From Cololabis saira (taxonomy: Eukaryota > Chordata > Actinopteri > Beloniformes > Belonidae), in contig NC_084596.1 in the NCBI RefSeq assembly GCF_033807715.1, positions 36,914,879 to 36,978,878 of the forward strand: a DNA stretch of 64,000 nucleotides, read 5' to 3'. The translations under genes were made by a program, and so were the position numbers. Below the pieces are notes generated by a model that was not told where the DNA came from, searched no databases, and saw only the letters and a list, made by a program, of their open reading frames with translations. Within the stretch, counting starts at the first letter, position 1. The number at the start of each line of letters is the position of its first letter. This document shows positions 39,351 to 51,399 of the stretch, piece after piece.

Positions 39351-39772
39351 TGACAGATACGGAAAGCACAATTAAAAGCGCTCTTTAAAACTGTAAACGT
39401 GACCAGTTTTATGAGGGTTAAACTGAGTTTAAATCAGTCTCTCTTCAACATCTAAAGACTATATTTCCCCGAGGTGGTTGGAAAATGAAAAATGCTTTAA
39501 GTCTGCAAGTGCGTGTTTTCCGTCCCTTGATGCCCCTGGAGGGGCTCTTACCTCTCTGGCTGTAGAACCCAGTGATCAGTTAATCCAGTGTAGAAACAGT
39601 CCCCTGGTCCTCAGATATGTTCACAAACAGACAGCACGGACTCATCGGCCTGACTATGGCCCGCACGCCCGCCAGAATGAGGAACTTGGAGGATCTGGAC
39701 GGGGATTTTGCTCCTTTCTTACCAAAACTTCCTGGTACAATTGTCTAATCATTTGCATAATCACAAACACGC

Positions 39773-39813
39773 ACACGCGCGCACACACACGCACACACGC
39801 AGACACACACACC

Positions 39814-39851
<38 letters not shown>
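39773..39851 (+). repeat. Imperfect (CA)n microsatellite
   Basis: CA dinucleotides with CG and CC interruptions over about 80 bp. Confidence 0.9.
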
Positions 39852-39853
<2 letters not shown>

Positions 39854-39989
39854 ACACTACTAGTACTACAATACTACATTTGTTAAGGTTAGTAAGTTTA
39901 CACAATTAACCTTTGTCAGTATTTATATTATTTTTATTGTGGTGGATTCAATTTATCTCTTTTTTTTTTCCAAAACAGTTACTCTTAAT

Positions 39990-40738
39990 CAGAGGTGGGT
40001 AGAGGAGCCAAAAATTGTACTCAAGTAAAAGTACTGTTACTTCAGAATAATATGACTCAAGTAGAAGTAAAAAGTAGTCATCCAAATAATTACTTGAGTA
40101 AAAGTAAAAAAGTACTTGGTGAAAAAACTACTCAAGTACTGAGTAACTGTTGAGTAACGTCTGATTTATTTTTTTAACACAACCATTCAAACAGACAAAA
40201 GTACAAAATAATCATCTTCAGGCAAATTAAATCAATAAAATAAATTAAAATTAATAGAAAATAAAAAATAACTTAAATTAAAATAATCTTAAAGTAAATT
40301 CAAGTACTTTAATAAATAATAAAATAAATAAAATAATAGAATAAAAAAAATAATTAAGCACAAGTAGCATTTCAAGCCTTTGTACTTTTCATTTTTAACC
40401 AGGCAGAACTAGAACAAGCCCATGAACTCATAGAAACTCTGTGTGTTTGAGTCTGTGTAAATGTGACAAAACATGCAAAAACACACATTTTTTCCCAAAG
40501 AATCCCCCAGTGATGTCATGAGATTGACACGTACGCGGATAAAAGGGATAAAAGAAAAGTAACAGCTCAACGTAGCCTAATGTAGCCGAGTAAGAGTAAC
40601 AGTTTCTTCTTCACAAATCTACTCAAGTAAAAGCAAAAAGTATAGTGATTCAAAACTACTCCTAAAAGTAAAAAATGTCCCAAAAGTTACTCAAGTAAAT
40701 GTAACTGAGTAAATGTAACTCATTACTACCCACCTCTG
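39990..40738 (-). mobile_element. hAT-type MITE family H, copy 2
   Basis: 8-bp duplication CTCTTAAT / CTCTTAAA (39982-39989, 40739-40746). Same family as 18614 and 53749, inverted. The position that holds (CA)n in the other copies has only a short GTGTGTTTGAGTCTGTG here. Confidence 0.85.
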
Positions 40739-40743
40739 CTCTT

Positions 40744-40745
<2 letters not shown>

Positions 40746-40812
<67 letters not shown>
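40746..40812. repeat. (AT)n microsatellite
   Basis: About 66 bp of AT directly at the right edge of the copy 2 MITE. Confidence 0.95.
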
Positions 40813-40813
<1 letters not shown>

Positions 40814-42414
40814 GGATATTATATAATTTATTTGATTTATTAATGCTGAATTATTGATTTATATATTTTCCAAACATATAAAATGTAACTTTTTCAGGTT
40901 GATGTTACAGTTCAGCTTCATTAGTTCCCCACAGTGCCAGCTGCTGGTCAAGCTCCAGAGGTGCAACGACAAAAGAGACTTCCCCTTTTTCTCTCATCTG
41001 GTATTTATTGGTTTGACAGCAGGAGTTAAAAATAAACCCAAAACAAGTGGCTACAGACAGTGGGAGAAACAACAACATTCAGCAGAGTCATGCACCTGCC
41101 GTACGTCTGCATGCTGAACAATGAACAGCTGGGTTTACTTCTTTAAGCAGGAGTGAGTCACTAAAGAGTCTCGTGTCGGTGTACGACAACAGCACCTGAC
41201 TGAACAAAGGTTACAAACAGAGATCCTTTTATATTGTTGTCGTGGGAATGAGTTGTAAATGGGACGACTCGAGAAAAGTGGGGGAAATGACACGGTTTGC
41301 ATACGTGAGAGTCTGCACAAGGGAAGATCGTGTTTGGGCTGTTGGTCGGGGATGTAGTTCAGCCTCAGTGTCAAAGAAATGTTACAGTTCCTGGAGGCTT
41401 TGCTGACTGTTGCATAACCACATTAGGAGCAGTGGGACATTTTGGGAAATGCACTTATCGGTATTACTGCTGGGAGATAGTCACAGTCCTCTCATGCATA
41501 TATGTTAAATATGTAGTTCCACAGAGCAAATCACCACCTGAGCTCCAGGAGCTCATCTCCGGCTGACTGTAAAGCAGTAAAACAATAAAAATGGCAGTAT
41601 TGCTCCTCCACCGGGAATCCAGTGGACACAACAGGAAAAACAGGATCACAGTCCAATAATCTGCCATAACTGGACATCTACCCAAACAGAGATATAAATA
41701 AGACTACGTACCAAAGGTCACAAGGAATCATGGGACACATTGATTTTGTGGATTTCCAAAACAAGGAGGGAGTCTGAATTCTTCCCTTTTTGGCCCGTGT
41801 TTGTAGATCCATTACACTAACTTCCATTTTTATTTTTCCTCAGATATTTTCAACTTTCTTGCTTAGATTATTGCTGCTGATTTTTGTGATGCATCACATT
41901 TCTAGACTTGAAACCACACGGAGGCTGCAGATGAACCCAGACATCAGAGGAAATAAGACAAATAAGAGACACTGGTGGTTCTTCTGTTGTGGTCAGGGTT
42001 TCATTTCTGGCTCCGCGAGTGTAGCGTTACAGTAACAGGTTCACAGAATCGGTGGCCATGGTAACACTTGTTGCCACATAGAGACCGATCAGGCAGAATT
42101 AATCTAAGAAGTGGCAAGAAAATATGCAGGACTCTCGCTACTCCTGTAATGTAAGGTCATGAAGGTGGAGAGACAAAATAGGCGCATAAACTGCCGTTAA
42201 GATGGCAACTATTGTGATTTGGCAAGAAGTAAATAAAGTTGAGCAGTTTCCAGTTGACCCTGTGTGCGACAACAGCATCCTAACGCGATACTCCAGACTT
42301 TGCAATGTTGGGTGTCAAGGATGAAAAAGAGACTTTTTCCTACTATCTACACACCAGTATGGCACTCCCTCTGACATCACTGGATAAAACTGTGTGTTAA
42401 TAAAGGGAAATAAG
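40813..42414. other. Unassigned spacer
   Basis: No gene, exon pair or repeat ends recognised. Confidence 0.3.
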
Positions 42415-42422
42415 GTTTAAGG

Positions 42423-43264
42423 CAGGGGTGTCAAACTCATTTTGCTTGGCGGGCCGGATTTGACCAATTTTTTTCTCGCGGGCCGCACGCTCAAAATAAC
42501 AAAAACGGTGCGAAATCTTTTTTTCTCTTTTTTTTACTATTGTTATCTAATCCAATATCAGTTTAGTTAATTTTAAAGGGAATATCACTTTGTTTACACT
42601 CTAATTATGTAAAATATATTTCTTTCTTTTAATATATTTTCTTGAAATTTCTCGTTTTTTTTTCAAATTATGTAAGATACTTTTAACAAGTGTGTTTTTT
42701 TTATATTTCGCTTTTTTATAGGAAATTTTATTAAAAGCAAAATCTTTCTTATTACATCCGAGAGTGATTCTTTGTGATTTAGAGATTTTTCCAGTACAAT
42801 TAAGTGTATTTATTTTTAAAAATTGGCGCGGATATTTACGCCAGTGTGCCGAAAAAGTCAGCACTTGTCTTTTAACTGTTTTACTTTGTCATTATCCTCG
42901 TATTCAAAACTGAAATTCTCCGAATAAATATCTTCTATCATCTTTTTTAGCAGTGATATCTTTCCTGCGAAAATATATAATGGTAGTCAGTTAATAAAAA
43001 TAAACGACCGTCTACAAAGAAATAAAATTGGCAAATGCATTCTAGAAAACGAAAAAAATGTCGAAAACTGCTCTCTTTGTGGAATAACGATGGATTTGTA
43101 GAAGAAATATATTATCGGATATGCTGCGATTCATGGCAATTATTAATGTCTTCCTTTTTAGTAAATTAACATTTAGTTTTTTTGCGTTGGAAACTTCTCG
43201 CGGGCCGCATGAAAATCTCTCCCTGGCTGCATGCGGCCCACGGGCCGCACATTTGACACCCCTG
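42423..43264. mobile_element. hAT-type MITE with CAGGGGTGTCAAACTC end
   Basis: Perfect 8-bp duplication GTTTAAGG (42415-42422, 43265-43272). Ends CAGGGGTGTCAAA and TTTGACACCCCTG, followed inward by GCGGGCC / GGGCCGCA motifs at both sides. AT-rich centre, no transposase. Confidence 0.9.
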
Positions 43265-43272
43265 GTTTAAGG

Positions 43273-45240
43273 GCTAATCGTGTCACTGTTAATCTTTAAG
43301 TGTCTGCGGTAATAATATCTATCCTTGCACTGATATGTTCAGCATGAGTGACCGACACATCACTGATGTATTGCAACACAGTGAGTGCATATGTGAGACG
43401 GTGCTTTGATAAATTATTACGTGGCGAGTACAATTGATATATTAAAAAAGAGTTGGCACTATTTTTAAAGGTTGCAAAAGAAAAATAGAAAAAAATGATC
43501 AGAATGCACAAATGTCGGTGAGGAAACTTCCCTCCTGGGGTCTCCGTGTGCAGCCCTGTGTTGGTGAACTGGTCCCTTTTAACTTTTAAACTTTCTAGTG
43601 ATTTAAGGGCTTCAAACGTTCCCCCTCAGACCCACTGCTCTCTAATCACATTTAATCTGAGGATGGGAAAGCAAAATCCAAAACACGAGTATTCAAAATC
43701 CACAAACCAGTGAGTGATGTCACAGTGGTTACCTCCAACTTTTACCTGCTGGTCAAACTTTTAACCCATTTCCATATACAGTAGCTGACAGCAGTGAGCA
43801 TAAGTTAAATGACAAATCTGAGGGGAAAAAACAGTGCAAACACCTACAAAGCTCACAAACTAACACTCGTCTAACTATGTTCTTTGATTACTGTGCACGC
43901 CTACTTTATCCGTGGAGTATAAACTGGCAGGCAGGAAGCTGCTTCCTGCTTGAACCAGTTCAGCCCAAACATCCTGCAACAAAAGTGAGCACAGTTTTTT
44001 TTAATACCACTTCATTTTACTTGTGTATAAGTTAGAGCTAATAGTTATCCGATACCCTCTTTTACAGTTTCTCTGGTGAATGTTTTCAATACAAACATGC
44101 TGAGAATTGCAGACGATTGCAAACTGAGACGTCTTTGTTCGTGGATCATTTTTATGTGCACCAAAGCAGATGGAAATAAAATCACAGGTGTCCTGGAATC
44201 TGATAAACTATCACATCTAATCTGACTGCTGCGCCGGTGATCGCAGGTTGGGAGGCATGTAAATGCAGAACAGAAAGACTGAACTGTTCAGACCAAACTA
44301 GACTATTCGACTTAGAAATAAAGCAGCATGGTTTAGCTCTTCATCCGAGTGTGCTCAAATTTGTATTATAATGACTTTTACTTCTTTTTTTTTCAAATTT
44401 TTATAACAACATAACCATGTTTAAGTGGATTTTGTTACAGCAAAGCCAAGTGCTTCACTGCTTCTTCAACCAGGTCACCCCTCTGACACCTCCAGCTCTC
44501 GTCCAACTCTCAGCATGAACCCGACACACTTCTGATAAGGTTTTGATGATTATGTCGTTGTTAGAAAAGTTTTAAAAATAATTTAAAAAAAGAAGTAGAA
44601 ACCTTTTGGAAGGATAGTAAACCACCGTCTCTTCATTAACCAGCAAGCAAATGAGATATTGCTGATGATGTTACCAGCCCGCTACTGCTGGGACCTGCTG
44701 CTCTCTACGATACAAAACCGAACACACTTCAGCACACGTGCACAGATAAGGCCTCAGTGCTTTGGTTCTGCCACATCCCTCCACCGTGGCGTCAATTCAA
44801 AGGAAGCACAAGCCATTAACCGGCAACAGTCTTTAACAAGCGTCACCACTTCTACATACATGCTACTTCTACTGTGACCCATCCTATCAGCTCTCAGTGG
44901 TTTTTACTAAAAATCGCTACAAAAGTTCACTATTTTTTCTATTTCACCCAGTCGGTCTGTGTGTTACAGACAGTTGAAAGTAAAATCAGCTTGAGAAGAG
45001 ATAAAAATTCGTCATTCTGCGTAGCACCGGTTCTGAGAAGCACCCTAGTGATGCCAGAGTGCAGCACAGCCACAAGGAGCACTGAGTGATCGCGTCGCAG
45101 CGCCTCTTCAGTGCATTTTAGGAATCCTTCAGCAGTAACGCCTCTACCCTCCACCGGCCAGTCCTCTTAGGACGGATCCATCCATCACGGCAGAGCCTGC
45201 GATCCGTCCTGCAGCCCTGCGTCTGCCGGCAGCAGCGTGA
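43273..45240. other. pkia 3' flank
   Basis: Should contain the pkia 3' UTR. No canonical AATAAA is seen near the stop; an ATTAAA on the minus strand is at 44000-44005. No other gene recognised. Confidence 0.35.
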
Positions 45241-45246
45241 GGCCAG

Positions 45247-46914
45247 TTAGCTGTTCCTCTGCGCCGCCTCCCTCTGGGCTGAGCCGGAGGAGCTCTGGCT
45301 GTCCTCGGCATCGTCTCCATCTGCAGAAAAAAGGAGTGGAGCTAAATAGTTTTTCCCTCCTGTTGCAAATCTATATGCCTAACTTTTCCAACACAGATTA
45401 CATTTTCTCAACATCTCTGGGAGCGGCAGGCTTCTGTTCGTGACACTTGCCTTCTACTTTCTTCTGAAGTCAGCAACTTCTCTAACTTCAACAACCATAC
45501 AAATTATTTATCATGGATATATTTAGAGAAAGATCAGGCTGGAGGAGCAGGACCTATGCCGGCTTCTGTGTCCATTATTTTATCAAATGTAAGGTGTTGA
45601 TGGTAACTATGCTTTAGTTCACAATAAAGCATAGCTGCGCCTTGTAATTCTCCTATCCCTAAAAGCAAACCTATACCAGGTGTAATAAGTAAAAGGGCTG
45701 GCGAGCGTATTTGCCTTATGGCTGGGTGCAAAATAAATGGTTCTACATCATTTATGTGAATACTTGTATATGAAGACCAAAATTAGTCACAGAATAAAAG
45801 TTTGACATATCAGATTTATTTATTTATTGAGGGAAATCTTAGGTCATTCTTCTACGTAGAGCAGCTTCAGCTCCAGCTTCAGGTTTTTTGGTGGGTTTCA
45901 TCACTTGAATGCATCACTTCAGGTGACAATCATGAATATCAGGCAGGGCTGGGCGATATATCGAGATTTTAATATATATCGATATATTTTATATATTATA
46001 TATAGCTTATTTTGTGACAAATTGACTGTACATCAACGCTGACCCCTCGTGCTGGCAAAAAAGTACCTTTGTGTGCTGAAACCTGACAGTGTTGACAGGT
46101 TAGTTTTCCTGGCACAAAATCAGTAAAATGTACAGTAGTTGACTTGTTATTATTTGAGATTTGCTCAAAGAGATGCAATATTTGTTTACATGTTTTATTT
46201 GAGATTTGCACAAATGTTTTGTTATTTGCACAACTGTCAACCTCAGTGGAAAAGTCTGCCTGTTACTGTCTACATTGTATTAATTGCACAGTGTATTTTA
46301 ATTTAATTGTTATGCAGGAAAGAGATATTTGTTTTATTTTATTCAAGAAGCATTTTTATTCTATATATGCAGGCAGTTTATTTTTATTTCATTTGTTTTA
46401 TACATTTTGATATTGTGCAGACCTCTGTTAATAAAGGTACCTGTGTGACATTTGGCACTTGGCTTTGTATTAAAACTGACAATTATGGCACAGAAAAAAT
46501 ATCGATATATATCGAGTATCGTCATTTAGCTAGAAAATATCGAGATATGACTTTTAGTCCATATCGCCCAGCCCTAGCTAAACCTACAGGTTCAACAACT
46601 TTTGCGGCTCAAAGGTTCTGTAAATACTAGACGGATGATGTTTCACTCATGCGGAATAGCATACCTCATTAAAGTCAAAGGAGTCAAACCTTTAGCGTAC
46701 ACAAACATTAACTCCAGGATGTATTGCCATGGGCCGAGTGTTGCGTCTCACCTCCCCCTCCCGTGTTGATGTGAAGCTGGGACAGAGAGAGGGTGAGGGA
46801 CAGCTCTCGCCCGTCCGGGTCGCTGGGACTCTGCAGGATGTCGTGCAGGGCGTTCCTGCGTCCCGACCTGCCAGAGGCGATGAAGTCTGCATACGTGGCC
46901 TCGACATCAGACAT
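45247..46914 (-). CDS. pkia: cAMP-dependent protein kinase inhibitor alpha (PKI), 2 coding exons
   Basis: Small heat-stable inhibitor that blocks the PKA catalytic subunit as a pseudosubstrate and exports it from the nucleus. Coding exons 46914-46752 (163 nt) and 45320-45247 (74 nt, TAA) give 78 residues (human PKIA 76). The N-terminus MSDVEATYADFIASGR carries the high-affinity Tyr8/Phe11 helix. GRRNALHD (residues 18-25) is the pseudosubstrate, with Ala22 replacing the phospho-acceptor. L40-x-L42-x-L44-xx-L47-x-I49 fits the leucine-rich export signal. The C-terminus is acidic and Ser-rich, as in the family. The start is the ATG at 46914; an in-frame GTG lies six codons upstream but there is no earlier ATG. 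The coding exon's acceptor is at 46942, so the 5' UTR is split. YADFIASGR favours the alpha over the beta or gamma paralogue. Confidence 0.93.
45945..46575. mobile_element. hAT-like MITE in the pkia intron
   Basis: Ends AGGGCTGGGCGATAT and ATATCGCCCAGCCCT, with ATATCGATAT-rich sub-terminal sequence. A clear target duplication was not found. Non-coding interior. Confidence 0.7.
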
Positions 46915-47462
46915 CACTCGTGCATTGTTCACAAAGCAACACCTGTAAGGAGATCAGCTGTTCCCTTCATTCCTTTTGCACATTAGACTTCACTTTTAGC
47001 GTCAGTACTTCACAATCTTGACTTAAACACAGGAAAATATTCAGTCCTGTAAATAATCAGTTGGCTTTTCAACTCTGTATGGGTTTGAGATAAGGTTGTG
47101 CTGCCAGACAACATGTCATTATGGTTCATTTTATAATTTTATGTTCCTTCATCATTTATTCATGTGCTTTGTTTCCACGTGAAATTGGGAAAGTTATGAT
47201 TAAATCATAAACTCTAAGATGTTTAAATGTCTGATGAATCTGTGTAGCACCTTCTACACTATTGGGCTGAGCTGGCCTGTCATATTCACCAGGGTGTTAT
47301 CACCTTACTCTACAAACAATTCATCTGGTTTAGAAAAAACAACACAAGAAGGCTGTGACAAGATTACATTAACAGTTAACAGTTAGTTGATCATGTGTAT
47401 AGCCATAACAAGCCCACAAGTTAATGGATCATCAGGAATAAAGCAGGGATACAATATATATA

Positions 47463-47819
47463 CAGGACTGTCTCAGAAAATTAGAATATTGTGATAAAGT
47501 TCTTTATTTTCTGTAATGCAATTAAAAAAACTAAAATTCTGGATTCATTACAAATCAACTGAAATATTGCAAGCCTTTTATTATTTTAATATTGCTGATT
47601 ATGGCTTACAGTTTAAGATTAAGATTCCCAGAATATTCAAATTTTTTGAGATAGGATATTTGAGTTTTCTTAAGCTGTAAGCCATGATCAGCAATATTAA
47701 AATAATAAAAGGCTTGCAATATTTCAGTTGATTTGTAATGAATCCAGAATGTATGACATTTTTGTTTTTGTAATTGCATTTCAGAAAATCACAACATTCT
47801 AATTTTCTGAGACAGTCCT
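47463..47819. mobile_element. Hairpin MITE family M, copy 1
   Basis: Ends AGGACTGTCTCAGAAAATTA and its inverse, both next to TA. The arms are near-perfect inverted repeats over the whole length (AATATTGCAAGCCTTTTA, AATATTGCTGAT), so the element is essentially one long hairpin. TA flanks suggest Tc1/mariner-type mobilisation. Confidence 0.75.
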
Positions 47820-47888
47820 ATATGTAATTCCTATGGAACCATGAATACATTGTATTGCATTTAAACCCAGCTTGTAACATTTACTCAC

Positions 47889-48330
47889 CTGTATCTGGAT
47901 GTATGGATTTTGTGGGGTAACAACCCAAAGCTACATTTTCCTATGGAGTCACTTGACCTACGGCCGCGAGAAGGGCCGACGGAACATCAGGCGATGTGAC
48001 GGCTCAAACGAGAGGAAAACAGAGAGCAGAGCAGGCCAGGTGAGTGTGATGGAGGGAGTGATGCTGACATCAAACCCGCCGCAGGAAACGGACCGCTAAC
48101 GCGACACAACGCGACGTGTCAAAGCATGACATTTGTGTTTATCGCTCACATTTGTGCTACGATTTGGGAAGTCCTCAATCTGCTGTCGCATCTTCCTCCT
48201 TCGCGACCAATGAGCAGCGAGCCAGGCCTGTCTGGATGCTGATTGGACCGCGGACACAAAAGGATGAGAGGATGGAGAGAGAGGCTGCTGCTGCGTTCAA
48301 TGACACTTTGTGAAAACGGAAATCTCCGCG
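47889..48330 (-). promoter_or_regulatory. Candidate pkia CpG-rich promoter and non-coding first exon
   Basis: A locally CpG-rich stretch lies about 1 kb upstream of the pkia coding exon. On the minus strand it has CCAAT boxes in both orientations (CCAATCAG near 48241, CATTGGTC near 48210). It ends in a consensus donor, CAG/GTGAGTAA, at 47889/47888, so a non-coding exon may run from about 48.1 kb to 47889. A plus-strand consensus donor, CAG/GTGAGTGTG, also occurs at 48039/48040, which would suit a bidirectional promoter. It is flanked on both sides by copies of one hairpin MITE. Confidence 0.4.
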
Positions 48331-48336
48331 GACGTA

Positions 48337-48703
48337 CAGGACTGTCTCAGAAAATTAGAATATTGTGATCAAGGTCTTTATTTTCTGTAATGCAATTAAA
48401 AAAAAACAAAAATGTCATACATTCTGGATTCATTACAAATCAACTGAAATATTGCAAGCCTTTTATTATTTTAATATTGCTGATTACGGTTTACAGTTTA
48501 AGATTAAGATTCACAGAATATTCAAATTTTTTGAGATAGGATATTTGAGTTTTCTTAAACTGTAAGCCACGATCAGCAATATTAAAATAATAAAAGGCTT
48601 GCAATATTTCAGTTGATTTGTAATAAATGCAGAATGTATGAAATTTTGTTTTCGTAATTGTATTACAGAAAATCACAATATTCTAATTTTCTGAGACAGT
48701 CCT
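48337..48703. mobile_element. Hairpin MITE family M, copy 2
   Basis: Same ends and internal hairpin as the copy at 47463. The two lie in the same orientation about 520 bp apart and flank the CpG-rich block. Confidence 0.75.
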
Positions 48704-48726
48704 TCACTAAACTACCGACTGGCTGA

Positions 48727-49175
48727 AGGCTGATTTATGGTTCTGCGTTACACCAACGCAGAACTCTGCGTCGATTTAACAAGAGTACCTGGCTGCAGGC
48801 AAGATGGCCGACAAGGGCGCCGCCATTCTTCCATCTATACCGGAAGTCCATACCGGAAGTTGGTCACTTCGTTAATATATTATTTTTTTTAATTTATTAT
48901 TTTTTTTAAATTAACATTTGCAAACAGTACAATGATAACAAAACTTCAAATTATGCAATTTCACGTTGAATTATAACATATAAAGAGTATTACTCAAATA
49001 AAAAACAAAACCAATGCATACCGGAGGTCCATACCGGAAGTTCATACCGGAAGTTGGTCTTTTTTTTTTTTTTTTCCCAACAGTTCTTTATTAGAAGTAT
49101 GGCGGCGCCCTTGTCGCCAATCTTGCCTGCAGCCAGGTCCCTCTCCGATTTAATGCGGAAACATAATTTAGGCTT
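48727..49175. mobile_element. Harbinger-like MITE, copy 4, split by another element
   Basis: Left arm AGGCTGATTTATGGTTCTGC from 48727; right arm (CCGATTTAATGCGG to TTTAGGCT) at 49145-49175. The halves are separated by the element at 48787-49138. Confidence 0.6.
48787..49138. mobile_element. Inverted-repeat element nested in the Harbinger-like MITE
   Basis: Ends ACCTGGCTGCAGGCAAGAT and the inverse ATCTTGCCTGCAGCCAGGT, continuing to GGCGCCGCCAT / ATGGCGGCGCC. Interior has several ATACCGGAAGT repeats. About 352 bp, non-coding, superfamily not determined. Confidence 0.6.
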
Positions 49176-50121
49176 TTAGATAGCCTTCTTGTGAAAAGTG
49201 CCTCAAAATGTAAGACGAATTGCTGTAGTAGAAGAGTGAAATGAAGCATGTATTTTTATTTGGGCACTTTCTTCAATTTTATTATAACAAAAAAATGAAT
49301 CTTGGTTTTCGTTACGTTTTTTTCTCCTACTAGCTTTACAAGCACGCTACAGGCTTCCAATCGAAATATATTACTACTACTACTACTGTCCTTTAGCCGA
49401 CAGAAACATGTTAGACATAAACTGCACAATATTTAAGGAACTTCTTCGATTTTACATGTAACAGAACGCTCTACCTCTTACTTTGACACCAAGGGTTGAT
49501 TGATTGAAATGAAAAATAATTATTATCTATCACATTTATCATCATTCATATTGTTTATCAAGTGTATCAAATTTTATTTTGAAAAAACGTAATTGATCGT
49601 CATGCATTTTAAAAGTATGTTTCAAACCATATATGAGCTATCCATGGCTATGACCCTGGGCGTTTCTAGCCTGTTTGGGGGGGGTGCTGCAGCACCCATA
49701 AATTGAAACCCAGCACCCTTAAAAATTAAGAGATTTTCATTCAAAACCATATACACTATATGGTTTAAACGTAATATTTTAACAACAAAGTACACCATCA
49801 CCCCCATTCTTGGAAAATGGTTTGATCCACATCCCTCCCACTTTCCCTGTCAAGTTACCTGGCCTCAACCAGGATATGTGACATATTTACTTCTGCCATT
49901 GAATACACACACATGATTATCATCACCAGTCCTTATTTCTGCAGCATTTAATCATAGATCACTGTTTATGTTGTAGGTAGGATTTAGCTGACGTTTTTTC
50001 TTGTTAGGAAATGTTACAGGTGGTCAGTCAACCACTTCTTCTGTTTGTATGATTAGTTGATGAGCCAACTGACTGAACTGATGCCCATTAACATTATATA
50101 CTACATTACTGTGTGTGCGTT

Positions 50122-50153
<32 letters not shown>

Positions 50154-50860
50154 AAGCCTTATCATGGACATATGGATGTTTTTTTTAGAAAAAAAAAAAA
50201 GATCCAGGTTCAGGTAAGTATGATCACATGGTGTGACTTCATTTCCCATTGCAACCAAAAATTAAATTAGTTGTTAGTTGTAATTTGGATCAATTTATAT
50301 AATTTATTAGATTAAAAAAAACATTGTTTGGTTGTTATTTTATATTTGGTTGATGGTATGAAGAAAGAGAGGAGCAGAGAGAGGACTTTGTTAGTATTGT
50401 TTATTTATTTTTTTAATATTTATGAACTCTTTAAATACCAAGTCTACCTTACACCGAAAATGTGTTTAATAAATTCTAATTGGCAAAATATTTGTAAATT
50501 ATTGCAAGTGAGGGTATAATGTACAAGCTTTCATCAGCAATTCCGTTGTGGATTCTGAATATCAAATGGTTTGTGAAATCTACTGTCACACATTTGTACG
50601 ATGAGCTTTTCAGTGCTTATCTGAAATCATCATTACACTCAGCAAAATTCTCTGTGATTAACTTGTTTGCTCAAACAAAAATATTGCTTTCAACCAAAAG
50701 TATGCCACTTTCTTGACACAAAACTGGTATCATTTTTCATTGCAATACAAACGCAAGTTCTACACCATCAATTTTTAACCCAGCTGGCTAAGAAAATCTC
50801 GGGATACAATCATTTCAAACACTTCGTTGTTGACCAAACTCACATTTCTGAGGGAAAATG
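49176..50860. other. Unassigned AT-rich spacer with (GACA)n
   Basis: (GACA)7 microsatellite at about 50124-50152. The rest has no recognisable feature. Confidence 0.4.
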
Positions 50861-50866
50861 ATTCAA

Positions 50867-51372
50867 TCAGTCCATACTCTCTTTTTTCATGGGAAATGTT
50901 TCCCAATGATAGGTAATGGCCATTTGATGTTTTTTAGCAAAGGATTTCCTTACCTTTTTGACATTTTTTAAATAATCTTTGAATACCTTACGTTTGGCTT
51001 CAACCCTCATGTTCCACATATGTAACAACGGAGCAGCAGGACATGAATTATAAAATGACGCTTGGGTATTGTCAACAATGAAGTGTTTCAGATAAACTGT
51101 CATGCCAACAGTGAGAAAAGGTAAAAAAAAAAAAAAGATCCAAATCCAAATATCCAAAGTAATAAAAGCAACAAACCCCAGTTTTTGTCTCCTGGAGAAA
51201 AAAGAAGCTCTCCGAACAACAATGACAAAGACACAATGCCATTAATGCCATTACAGCCCTTGGTAAAAAAAAAAACTTTTGTAGGGCGGTTTTTACATTC
51301 CTCAAACCCATAATCAAATGAATGAGGTCTAGAAAGCAAGTCCCGCACATAAAGTCTGTGTGAGATAGCCAA
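50867..51372 (-). pseudogene. Transposon-derived protein remnant
   Basis: The frame at 51157-50867 contains LLHMWNMRVEAKRKVFKDYL and SFAKKHQMAITYHWE. The pattern W.MR.EAK...FK....(n)...LA..HQ occurs in a large transposon-derived protein family in fish genomes, which I recognise by motif but cannot name with certainty. Neighbouring frames to 52060 may be further pieces. No intact gene. Confidence 0.4.
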
Positions 51373-51399
51373 AAAGCAATCTCATTTCGTACTGAACCA

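Noticed and set aside
39478..39909. 143-codon plus-strand frame near the possible lyn promoter
   Set aside because: The second half is (CA)n translation; the first half has no recognisable domain or splice context.
45534..45731. 65-codon frame in the pkia intron
   Set aside because: No domain or repeat family could be named with confidence, and no splice partner is seen.
46915..46932. Upstream GTG start extending PKI by six residues
   Set aside because: The family starts at the MSDVE-type methionine; GTG initiation is not expected and the 28-base stretch to the acceptor reads as 5' UTR.
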